A stretch of 64,000 nucleotides of DNA from Sphingobacteriales bacterium (GTDB taxonomy: Bacteria > Bacteroidota > Bacteroidia > Chitinophagales > Chitinophagaceae): positions 39,233 to 103,232 of the forward strand of contig SEFT01000015.1 in the NCBI GenBank assembly GCA_004144175.1, given 5' to 3'. The position numbers were made by a program, and so were the translations under genes. Of the stretch, positions 42,388-50,982 are shown one piece after another. The first letter of the stretch is position 1; each line of letters opens with the position of its first letter. A model generated the notes under the pieces. That model was not told where the DNA came from. It worked only from the letters and a program-made list of their open reading frames with translations, and searched no databases.

Positions 42388-42421
42388 AATCCCGCTGGCG
42401 AAAACCAGCGGGATTTTCCTT
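42388..42421 (+). terminator. Terminator after the M13 peptidase gene
   Basis: AATCCCGCTGG (42388-42398) pairs with CCAGCGGGATT (42405-42415) around a 6-base loop, then TTCCTT. Confidence 0.88.
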
Positions 42422-42494
42422 GATATATCCACAAGGTTTATATGCATGCTATTTATAGTAGCATATTGTTATTTTTACGCCCTCAAAACTCCAT

Positions 42495-43748
42495 ATGGGC
42501 ATTCCTAATTATCAGCATACAGCAGCCAGCCGTTTTATCAATTACGTGCAGATAGACACACAGAGCGATCCGGCATCACCTACGCAACCGTCTACAGAGA
42601 AGCAAAAAGACCTGAGCCGCATATTGGTAGAAGAGCTGCACGATATAGGAATAAAAGATGCAGAGCTGGACGAATACGGATATGTATATGCTACCATACC
42701 TGCAACATCAGATAAAGAGGTACCGGTACTCTGCTACTGCTCGCATGTAGATACAGCTCCCGACTGCAGCGGCAAAGGTGTGAAGCCTATACTGCATATG
42801 AGCTATGATGGTAAAGACATTGTGCTGCCGGACGACCCTACGGTTGTCATCAGCACGAAGGACCATCCATACCTCAAAGAGCGCATTGGTGATGATATCA
42901 TTACAGCATCGGGCACTACTCTGCTGGGTGCCGACGATAAAGCCGGTGTGGCCATCATTATGGACCTTGCCAACTACCTGATACAGCACCCCGAGATACA
43001 GCATGGTAAGATCAGGATATTGTTTACCCCGGATGAAGAAGTAGGCCGCGGTGTTGCCAAGGTAGACATGGATAAACTGGGTGCACAATTCGGATACACA
43101 CTCGACGGCGGCGAGCGTGCCCACTTGGAAGGCGAGACTTTCTCTGCCGATGGTGTATCGGTTGTATTTAATGGTGTGAGCGCACACCCCGGCTATGCGA
43201 AGGGCAAAATGGTAAGCGCTATAAAAGCCGCTGCCGCATTTGTAGATAAGCTTCCGCGCAACGAATGGAGCCCCGAGACGACAGAAGGCATGCAGGGCTT
43301 TGTACACCCCGTACATATCGAGGGTACAATTGAGAAGGCTACCGTGCAATTTATCGTACGCGACTTTGTAACCGCACAACTGGCGCACCATGAGCAAAAG
43401 CTACGTGAGCTGGTTGATAAAACAGTAGCGGAATTTCCGGGTATGTCGGTTGACTTCATCGTAAAGGAGCAATACCGCAACATGAAAGAGATACTAGACG
43501 GCCAGCCACAGGTGATGGACTATGCAGAAGAAGCCTACAAGCGCGCAGGCATGATCACACAACGCATGAGTATCCGCGGCGGTACCGATGGTTCCAGGCT
43601 CTCCTTTATGGGGCTGCCCTGCCCCAATATATTTACCGGCGAAATGGGCATACACTCTAAACAGGAGTATGTAAGCGTGCAGGATATGGAAAAGGCAGTA
43701 GAGACACTGGTACACCTGGCACAGGTGTGGGAAGAGCACAGCAAATAA
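42495..43748 (+). CDS. pepT: Peptidase T (tripeptidase)
   Basis: This 417-residue M20B zinc aminopeptidase cleaves the N-terminal residue of tripeptides in the cytoplasm. Family blocks include YCSHVDTAPDCSGKGVKP (metal His/Asp), GTTLLGADDKAGVAII (bridging Asp), TPDEEVGRG (catalytic Glu) and IRGGTDGSRLSFMGLPCPN. Length is normal. It precedes a DUF1573 gene by 36 bases. Confidence 0.96.
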   Translation: MGIPNYQHTAASRFINYVQIDTQSDPASPTQPSTEKQKDLSRILVEELHDIGIKDAELDEYGYVYATIPATSDKEVPVLCYCSHVDTAPDCSGKGVKPILHMSYDGKDIVLPDDPTVVISTKDHPYLKERIGDDIITASGTTLLGADDKAGVAIIMDLANYLIQHPEIQHGKIRILFTPDEEVGRGVAKVDMDKLGAQFGYTLDGGERAHLEGETFSADGVSVVFNGVSAHPGYAKGKMVSAIKAAAAFVDKLPRNEWSPETTEGMQGFVHPVHIEGTIEKATVQFIVRDFVTAQLAHHEQKLRELVDKTVAEFPGMSVDFIVKEQYRNMKEILDGQPQVMDYAEEAYKRAGMITQRMSIRGGTDGSRLSFMGLPCPNIFTGEMGIHSKQEYVSVQDMEKAVETLVHLAQVWEEHSK

Positions 43749-43759
43749 TAAGAGCTTCG

Positions 43760-43767
43760 TAATTTTG
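43760..43767 (+). promoter_or_regulatory. -7 promoter element of the DUF1573 gene
   Basis: TAATTTTG fits TAnnTTTG and lies 17 bases before the start codon of the DUF1573 gene; no clear -33 element is seen. Confidence 0.35.
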
Positions 43768-43784
43768 CAAACAATACACTACAG

Positions 43785-44303
43785 ATGAATCAGCAATTAA
43801 AAACGGTATTACTCACTATTCTTACCTTATCGTGCTTTGTTATAGCATTGGTAGAGCTGAGCGGTGTAAGTAAAACTGCACTCTTTAATAAATACCAGAT
43901 AGGCAGCGCGTCGGAGCACAACCACGGGCACGAAGAAGAACCGGATGATATAGCCCAGCGCCAGCGCCAGATAAAGGACATGCCGAAGACTACGATAGAA
44001 TTTGCAGAGACCAAATTCCACTTTGGCACCGTAAGAGAAGGCGAAAAAGTAAAACACTCTTTTCACTTCAAGAACACTGGCTCTAACCCGCTGCTAATCA
44101 GCAACGCCATTGCATCTTGCGGTTGCACGATACCATCCTACCCCAAAGAGCCCATAGCACCGGGAGAAGAAGGAGACATACTGGTAGAGTTCAATACCAA
44201 GAGCCGCGTGGGCCACCAGGAGAAGAATGTAATTGTATACTCGAATGCCCAGCAGGAAGCCATGTCTATTGGTTTTGAGGCAGACGTAAAAGAGCTGGAA
44301 TAG
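43785..44303 (+). CDS. DUF1573 protein, membrane-anchored
   Basis: This 172-residue protein has an N-terminal hydrophobic segment (about 5-28), probably an uncleaved or cleaved signal. It also carries one DUF1573 immunoglobulin-like domain at residues about 70-170 (FGTVREGEKVKHSFHFKNTG, then ASCGCTIPSYPKEPIAPGE). This ASH/MSP-like fold is common in envelope proteins of the phylum. Role unknown. Stop is 4 bases before the next start, so it probably shares a transcript with the UbiA gene. Confidence 0.85.
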   Translation: MNQQLKTVLLTILTLSCFVIALVELSGVSKTALFNKYQIGSASEHNHGHEEEPDDIAQRQRQIKDMPKTTIEFAETKFHFGTVREGEKVKHSFHFKNTGSNPLLISNAIASCGCTIPSYPKEPIAPGEEGDILVEFNTKSRVGHQEKNVIVYSNAQQEAMSIGFEADVKELE

Positions 44304-44307
44304 CATA

Positions 44308-45177
44308 GTGAGCACTGTAATACGCCGTTTTACCGATTATCTTTCGCTGATCAAATTCAGCCATACGGTCTTTGCTTTGCCATTTGCTTTGATCGGCTTT
44401 ACGCTGGCAGTGGTATACGAGCAGCAAAGCTTTGAATGGCATCTGTTCCTGAAGATGTTGCTATGCATGGTGTTTGCCCGCACGGCAGCCATGGCCTTCA
44501 ACCGCTACCTCGACCGCCGGTTCGATGCCATGAACCCGCGTACAGCCAAGAGGGAAATTCCGGCAGGCGTCATCAAGCCTACACAGGCCTTGATATTTAC
44601 CATTGTCAACTGCGCCCTTTTTGTATTGACCACATGGTTCATCAATACGCTGGTATTTTATCTCTCGTTCGTAGCCTTGTTCGTTATCTTGTTTTATAGC
44701 TATACCAAGCGGTTTACAGCGCTGTGCCATATTGTATTGGGTGTTGGTCTTTCATTAAGCCCGATCGGTGCGTACCTGGCTGTAACAGGTTACTTTAAAT
44801 TGCTACCACTACTATTCTCTTTTGCAGTGCTTACATGGGTATCGGGTTTCGATATCATTTATGCACTGCAAGACGAACAGTTTGACAAGAGCCAGGACCT
44901 GCATTCCATACCCGCAGCACTGGGCACAAAGAACGCGCTGATGGTATCAAACATACTGCACGTATGCTCGGCTGCATTTATCCTGGCGGCAGGCTATGCA
45001 GGGCAGTTTGGCTGGATATACTGGATAGGCGCTGCTATCTATTGCGGGCTGCTGGTCTACCAACATATGCTTGTTAAGCCTAATGACCTGAGCAAGGTGA
45101 ATATTGCGTTCGGTAATACAAACGGTATTGCCAGCATTATCTTTGCTGTATTTACTATTCTTTCCATTCTTTTATAA
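44308..45177 (+). CDS. UbiA-family prenyltransferase (probable menaquinone pathway)
   Basis: This 289-residue integral membrane protein has eight or nine helices. It has both aspartate-rich motifs: NRYLDRRFDAMNPRTAKRE near residue 70 and YALQDEQFDKSQDLHSIPA near 187. UbiA-family enzymes attach a polyprenyl chain to an aromatic acid. In Bacteroidota, which make menaquinone, a member of this group acts as MqnP in the futalosine pathway, so that is likely but not certain. The start codon is GTG, 4 bases after the DUF1573 stop. Confidence 0.88.
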   Translation: MSTVIRRFTDYLSLIKFSHTVFALPFALIGFTLAVVYEQQSFEWHLFLKMLLCMVFARTAAMAFNRYLDRRFDAMNPRTAKREIPAGVIKPTQALIFTIVNCALFVLTTWFINTLVFYLSFVALFVILFYSYTKRFTALCHIVLGVGLSLSPIGAYLAVTGYFKLLPLLFSFAVLTWVSGFDIIYALQDEQFDKSQDLHSIPAALGTKNALMVSNILHVCSAAFILAAGYAGQFGWIYWIGAAIYCGLLVYQHMLVKPNDLSKVNIAFGNTNGIASIIFAVFTILSILL

Positions 45178-45185
45178 TTCGCACA

Positions 45186-45902
45186 ATGAAAATAGCGCTG
45201 ATAGGCTACGGCAAAATGGGGCAAGCAATAGAGCAGATAGCCCTGCAACGCGGCCACGAAGTAGTACTCCGCATACGCACTGCCAACAAGCACGAAATGA
45301 CGCCCGAAAACCTCAGCAAGGCAGATGTCGCAATAGAATTTACCAAGCCCGAAGCAGCACGTGAAAATGTGATGCATTGCCTTAACGCTGGCGTAGCCGT
45401 AGTATGCGGCACGACAGGGTGGAATGAGCATGTAGATGAAGCGAAAGCAAAGGCACTAACGAAAAACACAGCTTTCTTACAAGCTTCTAATTTCAGCATC
45501 GGCGTCAATATCTTCTTTGAGGTGAACAAGCGACTGGCGGCCTTGATGGAAGACCAGCCTGACTACGAAATATCGATAGAGGAAACACACCATACCCAAA
45601 AGAAAGACGCCCCAAGCGGTACTGCCATAACACTTGCAGAACAGATACTGGACAACATGACCCGCAAGAAGCGCTGGGAGAAAGAACAGGCATCCGGTAG
45701 CGAAGCCTTCCCGATCATCGCGCACAGGATAGAAAATGTACCCGGCACGCATAATGTGAAATACTCTTCAGGGATAGATGATATCGAGATCATACACACT
45801 GCCCACAACCGTGAAGGTTTTGCAAGAGGTGCTGTGCTGGCTGCGGAGTTTGTAGCCGGCAAGTCAGGGGTGTTTCAAATGAAGGATGTACTGGGGATAT
45901 AG
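45186..45902 (+). CDS. dapB: 4-hydroxy-tetrahydrodipicolinate reductase
   Basis: This 238-residue enzyme carries out the second step of the diaminopimelate/lysine pathway, supplying murein precursor. It has the nucleotide motif IGYGKMGQAIEQ at the N-terminus, CGTTGWNE near residue 77, and the catalytic block SIEETHHTQKKDAPSGTA near 137. Length is normal for the Bacteroidota form. Followed by a strong terminator shared with the convergent peptidase gene. Confidence 0.95.
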   Translation: MKIALIGYGKMGQAIEQIALQRGHEVVLRIRTANKHEMTPENLSKADVAIEFTKPEAARENVMHCLNAGVAVVCGTTGWNEHVDEAKAKALTKNTAFLQASNFSIGVNIFFEVNKRLAALMEDQPDYEISIEETHHTQKKDAPSGTAITLAEQILDNMTRKKRWEKEQASGSEAFPIIAHRIENVPGTHNVKYSSGIDDIEIIHTAHNREGFARGAVLAAEFVAGKSGVFQMKDVLGI

Positions 45903-45921
45903 CATATTGAAAATACCGAAT

Positions 45922-45956
45922 AAAACTAAAGGCTGCCATTGGCAGCCTTTAGTTTT
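45922..45956. terminator. Bidirectional terminator between dapB and the DPP-IV-like gene
   Basis: A 16-base stem, AAAACTAAAGGCTGCC (45922-45937) with GGCAGCCTTTAGTTTT (45941-45956), has A/T tracts on both sides, so it can end transcription from both convergent genes. Confidence 0.9.
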
Positions 45957-45957
45957 A

Positions 45958-48117
45958 TTATTTCAAGTGCAGATCAAAATAGTCTGTTATCTTCTGCATC
46001 AAGTGTACCCTATCCTTTCCTCTCACATTGTGCGGATGGCCGGGGTATACAAAGTAGTCGAGCTGCACGCCTTCGTCTACGGCTTTCTTTACTAAGTTGA
46101 TGCTATGCTGCCATACCACTACATCATCGTCGGTACCGTGTATCAGCATCAGCTTACCCTTCAGGTTCTTTACTTTGCTCAGCAGGTTAGCATCTTCAAA
46201 ACCTTCGGGGTTTTGTTTAGGATCGTCCATGTACCGCTCGGTGTACATTATTTCATACATCTTCCAGTCAATAACCGGACCGCCTGCTACCGCAGCTTTG
46301 AACACGCCCGGATGGCGCAGCATCAGCGATGTGGTCATAAACCCACCAAAGCTCCAGCCATGTACGCCCATACGGTTTGCATCTACATAAGGCAGTGAGG
46401 TAAGGTAATCTACACCTTTCAGTTGGTCGTTCATCTCCACCGTACCCAACTTGCGGAATACCGCCTGCTCAAACTTGCGCCCACGGTTGCTGCTACCACG
46501 TCCATCCATGGTAAACACAACATATCCGCGTTGTGTCAGATAGTCGTACCAAAGGTTGCCGCTTGCAGGGTAGGTGTTTCTTACCAGCTGCACGTGCGGA
46601 CCATTATAGAGGTACACGATGACAGGATATTTCTTGCTGCTGTCAAAGTTGGAAGGCAGTATGAGCTTGCCATACAGCGGTGTTCCATCATCGGCCTTCA
46701 GGGTTACGTTCTTTACTTTAGCCTTATTGTAATCAGCCAGCGGGTCGGCAGCTGTAAGTAATGTTTGTATCGTTTTACCCTCTGTACTTCGCACCACTGC
46801 CTTTCTCGGCACCTTCGATGATGTATATACGTCCAGTATATAGCTACCGTCTTCGTTTGCTGATATAGTATGAACACCTGCCTCTGCATCTATGCGGCGT
46901 ATATCGCCAGTGTTCCAGTTCACTGCATAACCATGTTTCTCCAATGGCGATTCTTTGGTGGCAGTAATGATAATCTCGTTCTTCTCTCTATTCATGCCCA
47001 CAATCTCATTCACCAGCCAGTTGCCATCCGTCAGTTGGCGAACCAACTTACCGTCTGTACGATAGAGGTAAAGGTGCATATAACCATCCCTCTGGCTCCA
47101 CCAGATAAAACGATCATTGCTACCGGGCAGGAAAGTCAGCGGATTTTGCGGCTCTACATACCTGCTATGCTTTTCTTCAAACAGCGGCCTCACCTTATTG
47201 CCACTACGTGCATCGTATTGATTCAGCACCAAGTGGTTCTGGTCCCTGTTCAGTACGCCTATGTATATGTAGCGCTCATCGGGGCTCCATGTTACGCTCG
47301 TCAGGTATTGGTCTTTGGGGCCTTCTGTTTTAATAGCAGTTGTGCTACCCGTTGTAGGGTTATACACCTGCAACGTAACCTCATGCGAAGTGCCACCCGC
47401 CATCGGGTATTTTATCAGGTTAGCCTTCGCAGGGTTCTCACCCCAATTGATAATAGGATAGTCTGCTACCATTCGCTGGTCCATACGGTAGTAGGCCAGG
47501 TAATTACCCTCGGGCGACAGGAATATTCCCTGGTCGATACCAAATTCATTGCGGTGTACAGACTGGCCGTTTACAATGTCCTTATCTGCGTCGCGGGTTA
47601 TTTGTATCGTCTTTTTATCGGGTGTTATCAGCCATAGGTTGTTATCAACCGTATAGGCTACGTTCATGCGCTTGTCCACCGTTACGTTCGCTGCATTCTC
47701 CGGCAGCGTTGCCCATGTAGTCCAGTTGAAGCCATCAGCAGTACGTATGCCATGCTTCACTTCATTTCCATTTACAAAATACACATGCCCTTTATCCACC
47801 CACTGCATGGTTGGGAATGACTTGAGCCTATTGCTTCCGTACACCGATGAATTAAGCTGCTGCAACCGGAGCGCCGTATCAGCCTTACCCGAAGGGAAAG
47901 CAAGCGACACCCAAGCATCGCCATTACCGGTCTTTACCACATGATACAGCCGATTGGTACCCGGCTCCCAGCCCGCTTGCTTCAGCGACTGCGGTGCAAG
48001 CGTGGTAGCCAACCCATTGGTGGCTTCCGCTATCGTAAATTGCTTATTCTGCGCAAACGAATGGGCAGCAACGATCATCGTACCCGTCAACAGCAGGCAA
48101 CTTCTCTTCAATACCAT
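45958..48117 (-). CDS. S9-family dipeptidyl peptidase IV-type peptidase
   Basis: This 719-residue exported serine peptidase has a signal peptide (LLLTGTMIVAAHSFAQ) and a beta-propeller region of about residues 80-480. The alpha/beta-hydrolase domain has nucleophile Ser589 in HGWSFGGFMT, Asp in HGTDDDVV near 670 and His in GHPHNVRGKD near 700. The block RGSSNRGRKFEQA lies just upstream. DPP-IV-type enzymes remove X-Pro dipeptides from peptides outside the cytoplasm. It is convergent with dapB. Confidence 0.93.
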   Translation of the reverse strand: MVLKRSCLLLTGTMIVAAHSFAQNKQFTIAEATNGLATTLAPQSLKQAGWEPGTNRLYHVVKTGNGDAWVSLAFPSGKADTALRLQQLNSSVYGSNRLKSFPTMQWVDKGHVYFVNGNEVKHGIRTADGFNWTTWATLPENAANVTVDKRMNVAYTVDNNLWLITPDKKTIQITRDADKDIVNGQSVHRNEFGIDQGIFLSPEGNYLAYYRMDQRMVADYPIINWGENPAKANLIKYPMAGGTSHEVTLQVYNPTTGSTTAIKTEGPKDQYLTSVTWSPDERYIYIGVLNRDQNHLVLNQYDARSGNKVRPLFEEKHSRYVEPQNPLTFLPGSNDRFIWWSQRDGYMHLYLYRTDGKLVRQLTDGNWLVNEIVGMNREKNEIIITATKESPLEKHGYAVNWNTGDIRRIDAEAGVHTISANEDGSYILDVYTSSKVPRKAVVRSTEGKTIQTLLTAADPLADYNKAKVKNVTLKADDGTPLYGKLILPSNFDSSKKYPVIVYLYNGPHVQLVRNTYPASGNLWYDYLTQRGYVVFTMDGRGSSNRGRKFEQAVFRKLGTVEMNDQLKGVDYLTSLPYVDANRMGVHGWSFGGFMTTSLMLRHPGVFKAAVAGGPVIDWKMYEIMYTERYMDDPKQNPEGFEDANLLSKVKNLKGKLMLIHGTDDDVVVWQHSINLVKKAVDEGVQLDYFVYPGHPHNVRGKDRVHLMQKITDYFDLHLK

Positions 48118-48222
48118 TATTGTATATTGATTTTACTATCAGTAAAGATGAAAATTATAGCGCATTAATCAAAACCATATAACCCTGTAAGGGTGACCTA
48201 TAGATCGATCCCGCGTGTTTCT

Positions 48223-49044
48223 CTATAAAGTGTTCACCACTTCCTTAAGCCTCACCAGCTTTTCCAGCAGGCTTTCCAGCAGATCGAGTTGTAGCATGTT
48301 CGCGCCATCCGATTTTGCTTTCGACGGTTCTGGGTGTGTTTCGATGAACAAACCATCCGCACCCGTTGCGATACCAGCCCTGGCTATCGTTTCTATCATA
48401 GCAGGATTACCGCCCGTTACGCCGCTGGTCTGGTTAGGTTGCTGCAGCGAATGGGTACAATCCAGCACCACCGGCACGTTCATGGCCTTCATGGTGGGTA
48501 TGCCCCTATAGTCCACTATCAGGTCTTGATAGCCGAAAGTAGTGCCCCTGTCGGTGAGGAATATCTGCTCATTACCACTTTGGCGGATCTTATCTACTGC
48601 AAACTGCATTGCCTCAGGACTTAGAAACTGTCCCTTTTTCACATTAACGATCTTTCCTGTATTAGCAGCCGCTACCAGTATATCGGTCTGGCGGCAGAGG
48701 AACGCCGGTATCTGTAGTACATCTACATATTCAGCAGCCATAGCCGCTTCGCTGGCATCATGTATATCCGTTACTACCGGTACACCAAAACGCTCTTTTA
48801 CCTTGCCTATCAGCTTTAGCCCTGCTTCATCACCAATACCTGTGAAGCTATCCAGCCTCGTACGGTTAGCTTTTCTATAAGATGCTTTAAAAATGTACGG
48901 GATATTTAGTTTTTGGCAGATACCCAGTACACGTTCAGCGATCATCATTACGTTTTCCTCATTTTCCACCACGCAGGGGCCTGCCATCAGGAAGAAATTA
49001 GACGATGTCTTTAGTGTATCGAAAAGCTGTTGAGAAGTAGCCAT
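48223..49044 (-). CDS. kdsA: 3-deoxy-8-phosphooctulonate synthase
   Basis: This 273-residue enzyme condenses arabinose-5-phosphate and PEP into KDO-8-phosphate for LPS inner core. Blocks are FLMAGPCVVENEENVMMIAE, FKASYRKANRTRLDSF, TDIHDASEAAMA, NVKKGQFLSPEAM and TGADGLFIETHPEPSKAKSD. It implies a Gram-negative envelope with KDO-containing LPS. No other kds gene is adjacent. It follows the transglutaminase pair on the minus strand by 24 bases. Confidence 0.96.
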   Translation of the reverse strand: MATSQQLFDTLKTSSNFFLMAGPCVVENEENVMMIAERVLGICQKLNIPYIFKASYRKANRTRLDSFTGIGDEAGLKLIGKVKERFGVPVVTDIHDASEAAMAAEYVDVLQIPAFLCRQTDILVAAANTGKIVNVKKGQFLSPEAMQFAVDKIRQSGNEQIFLTDRGTTFGYQDLIVDYRGIPTMKAMNVPVVLDCTHSLQQPNQTSGVTGGNPAMIETIARAGIATGADGLFIETHPEPSKAKSDGANMLQLDLLESLLEKLVRLKEVVNTL

Positions 49045-49068
49045 ATGCTTAATAAATAAGGTGCAATA

Positions 49069-50982
49069 CTACTGCTTTTTTACCAGAGCTATTTTTCCGG
49101 AATCGCCCCCACCCATCGCAGCTTTCACAAGCTTTACAAATGCAGGATATCGCGCTGCGAGATAGCTGCCCCTTACTTGTCGGTAAGACCTCACAGCTAT
49201 AAGCTGATAATCCTTGACGCTATAACTACAACTATAGCCTCCCAGCTCATGGTCTACGCTGATAGCTGCGGGAAGATACTCCACCCTATAGCCGGCAGGA
49301 ATATCGACGGAAACTGTATCAACAACTTCAAACGACTCGCCAATAAAAAATGGCTCCGACCTATCCTTAGGCAGTCCTGCAAAGGGCACATAGTCGGTCG
49401 ATAAAATGAATGGAGCAAGGAACATCCTGTTACCCGACTTATTCGTTTTAGGAACACCGGCAATATGAATATTTGCATTGAATACCGGTATATATCCGTT
49501 ATTGCCTGCTTGAAAGCTGTATCCCACAATGGTATGGTTAGGCAACGACAATTTGTTGCTCAATTGTTTCTCTACCTTACCCTTTACCGACTCGCGCAGC
49601 AGGTTTTCATCCGCCTCAAAAAAGGAGCCAGCGCAATGCAAAGTTACCTGTGCATCCAGTTGGCCGCTCGTATCGAGCATATAGGACACCTTTCTTACCA
49701 GTTTGTTGTCATTATGGGTGTAAGCAGGTGTATGTACCACTACCCCACCCTCGGGTGTGATGAGCAGCACATTACGATCGTGTGTAAATGCGGATAAGTA
49801 CCCTGCGGGTATGTCTTTAGCAGTACACTCCACCCACACAGTATCCTTCCCATCCGGCACAGCAAGGATAACATGATTGAAAGAATTGCTAACGAAATCG
49901 CCTTGCATCACACTATAGTCGCTACCTGCCGATACAAGTGCAGGATAAGCACTGATACCCGCCGCTTGCAGCATGGCACCCATGTAGTTGGTCAGCGCCT
50001 TGCAATCTCCATACCCCTTCTCGGCTACAAAGCCGGCAGGCAGGGTTTGCCAGCCACCTATACCAAGTTGTATGCTTACATAGCGCGTAGTGTTCTTCAG
50101 GTATTTGTATAGCACATCTGTTTTAGCTCTTGTAGTCCTGCAAGTGTCGGTCATACTACGCACGGCTTCTTTAATATGTACTGGCAGTACATCCCGCCCT
50201 TTATTCAGCTCATAGTAGAAATACCCGAAATTCTTCCAGCTATCGAACTTTGCAGCATGGCCATCCAATACAATATCTACGGGCGAAAACATTACCGATG
50301 ACAGATGATAACCCGGGGCAAAGACTAGTGCGTCTTCGGCTAGAGCGGTGATATTTGCAGCTTTCCCGGTTAGCGTTGTTCTTCCATCAGCACGTTCTTC
50401 TAACAGTTCTTCTTTCAAATGAAAGGATCTGTGGTTGATGTGCAGCTCGTCAGGATACTCCAATCTGAAACTGCTTTTTTCTACGGCAATGTTTCGTGCG
50501 GGCTGGATATCCCAATCGGGCAGAAAAAACAAGCTTGATAACTTACGCTCTGTCTCTAAAACAATCGTATATGGGTATACGGAATAATTAAAGCTATACT
50601 CCTTTACACGATCGTCTCCATAGAAGCTATATTCATAGCTGTTATGATCGGTAAAGTCAGACTTCTTTATCTGTTTTACCTTCTTCCCGTCTCTATCGTA
50701 CAGCATTGCACTTAATTCCCGTATAGACCTGAATTTGTCGTACTGCTCTTTGATTACGGCCAGCTCCGCACCTTTATCGCTTAGTATACTGATGGCGCGT
50801 GTTTCCTTAAGCACAATATCCGTTTGCGAATGGACCCGAATGTCGAGGTCATAATTTCGTATGACTGCAACTGCGTTTTGTTTCAGGGATGCAGGTATCA
50901 AAGCGGTTGCCAGTTCGGGTGCATCCTTTCCTTTTGCGAACACTAACCCAAAAAAAAACAACAAAGTCAGTACAACTTTCAT
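49069..50982 (-). CDS. DUF3857 and transglutaminase-domain protein (Cys intact)
   Basis: This 637-residue exported protein has a signal peptide of 16 residues or so (VVLTLLFFFGLVFA). Its N-terminal DUF3857 domain covers about 40-220 and the transglutaminase-like domain about 260-400. The catalytic Cys327 is present in EKGYGDCKALTNYM and His370 in FNHVILAVP, so it may be active. A beta-rich C-terminal region follows. Physiological role unknown; possibly envelope or peptidoglycan related. Start overlaps the upstream gene stop by one base. Confidence 0.85.
   Translation of the reverse strand: MKVVLTLLFFFGLVFAKGKDAPELATALIPASLKQNAVAVIRNYDLDIRVHSQTDIVLKETRAISILSDKGAELAVIKEQYDKFRSIRELSAMLYDRDGKKVKQIKKSDFTDHNSYEYSFYGDDRVKEYSFNYSVYPYTIVLETERKLSSLFFLPDWDIQPARNIAVEKSSFRLEYPDELHINHRSFHLKEELLEERADGRTTLTGKAANITALAEDALVFAPGYHLSSVMFSPVDIVLDGHAAKFDSWKNFGYFYYELNKGRDVLPVHIKEAVRSMTDTCRTTRAKTDVLYKYLKNTTRYVSIQLGIGGWQTLPAGFVAEKGYGDCKALTNYMGAMLQAAGISAYPALVSAGSDYSVMQGDFVSNSFNHVILAVPDGKDTVWVECTAKDIPAGYLSAFTHDRNVLLITPEGGVVVHTPAYTHNDNKLVRKVSYMLDTSGQLDAQVTLHCAGSFFEADENLLRESVKGKVEKQLSNKLSLPNHTIVGYSFQAGNNGYIPVFNANIHIAGVPKTNKSGNRMFLAPFILSTDYVPFAGLPKDRSEPFFIGESFEVVDTVSVDIPAGYRVEYLPAAISVDHELGGYSCSYSVKDYQLIAVRSYRQVRGSYLAARYPAFVKLVKAAMGGGDSGKIALVKKQ

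Noticed and set aside
40338..42434. Long minus-strand open frames (401 and 291 codons) opposite the M13 peptidase gene
   Set aside because: The plus-strand frame encodes a complete zinc peptidase with all motifs; the antisense products have no recognisable domain and unusual composition.
46870..47637. Plus-strand open frame of 255 codons inside the DPP-IV-like gene
   Set aside because: Fully antisense to a gene with an intact triad; the product has no family features.
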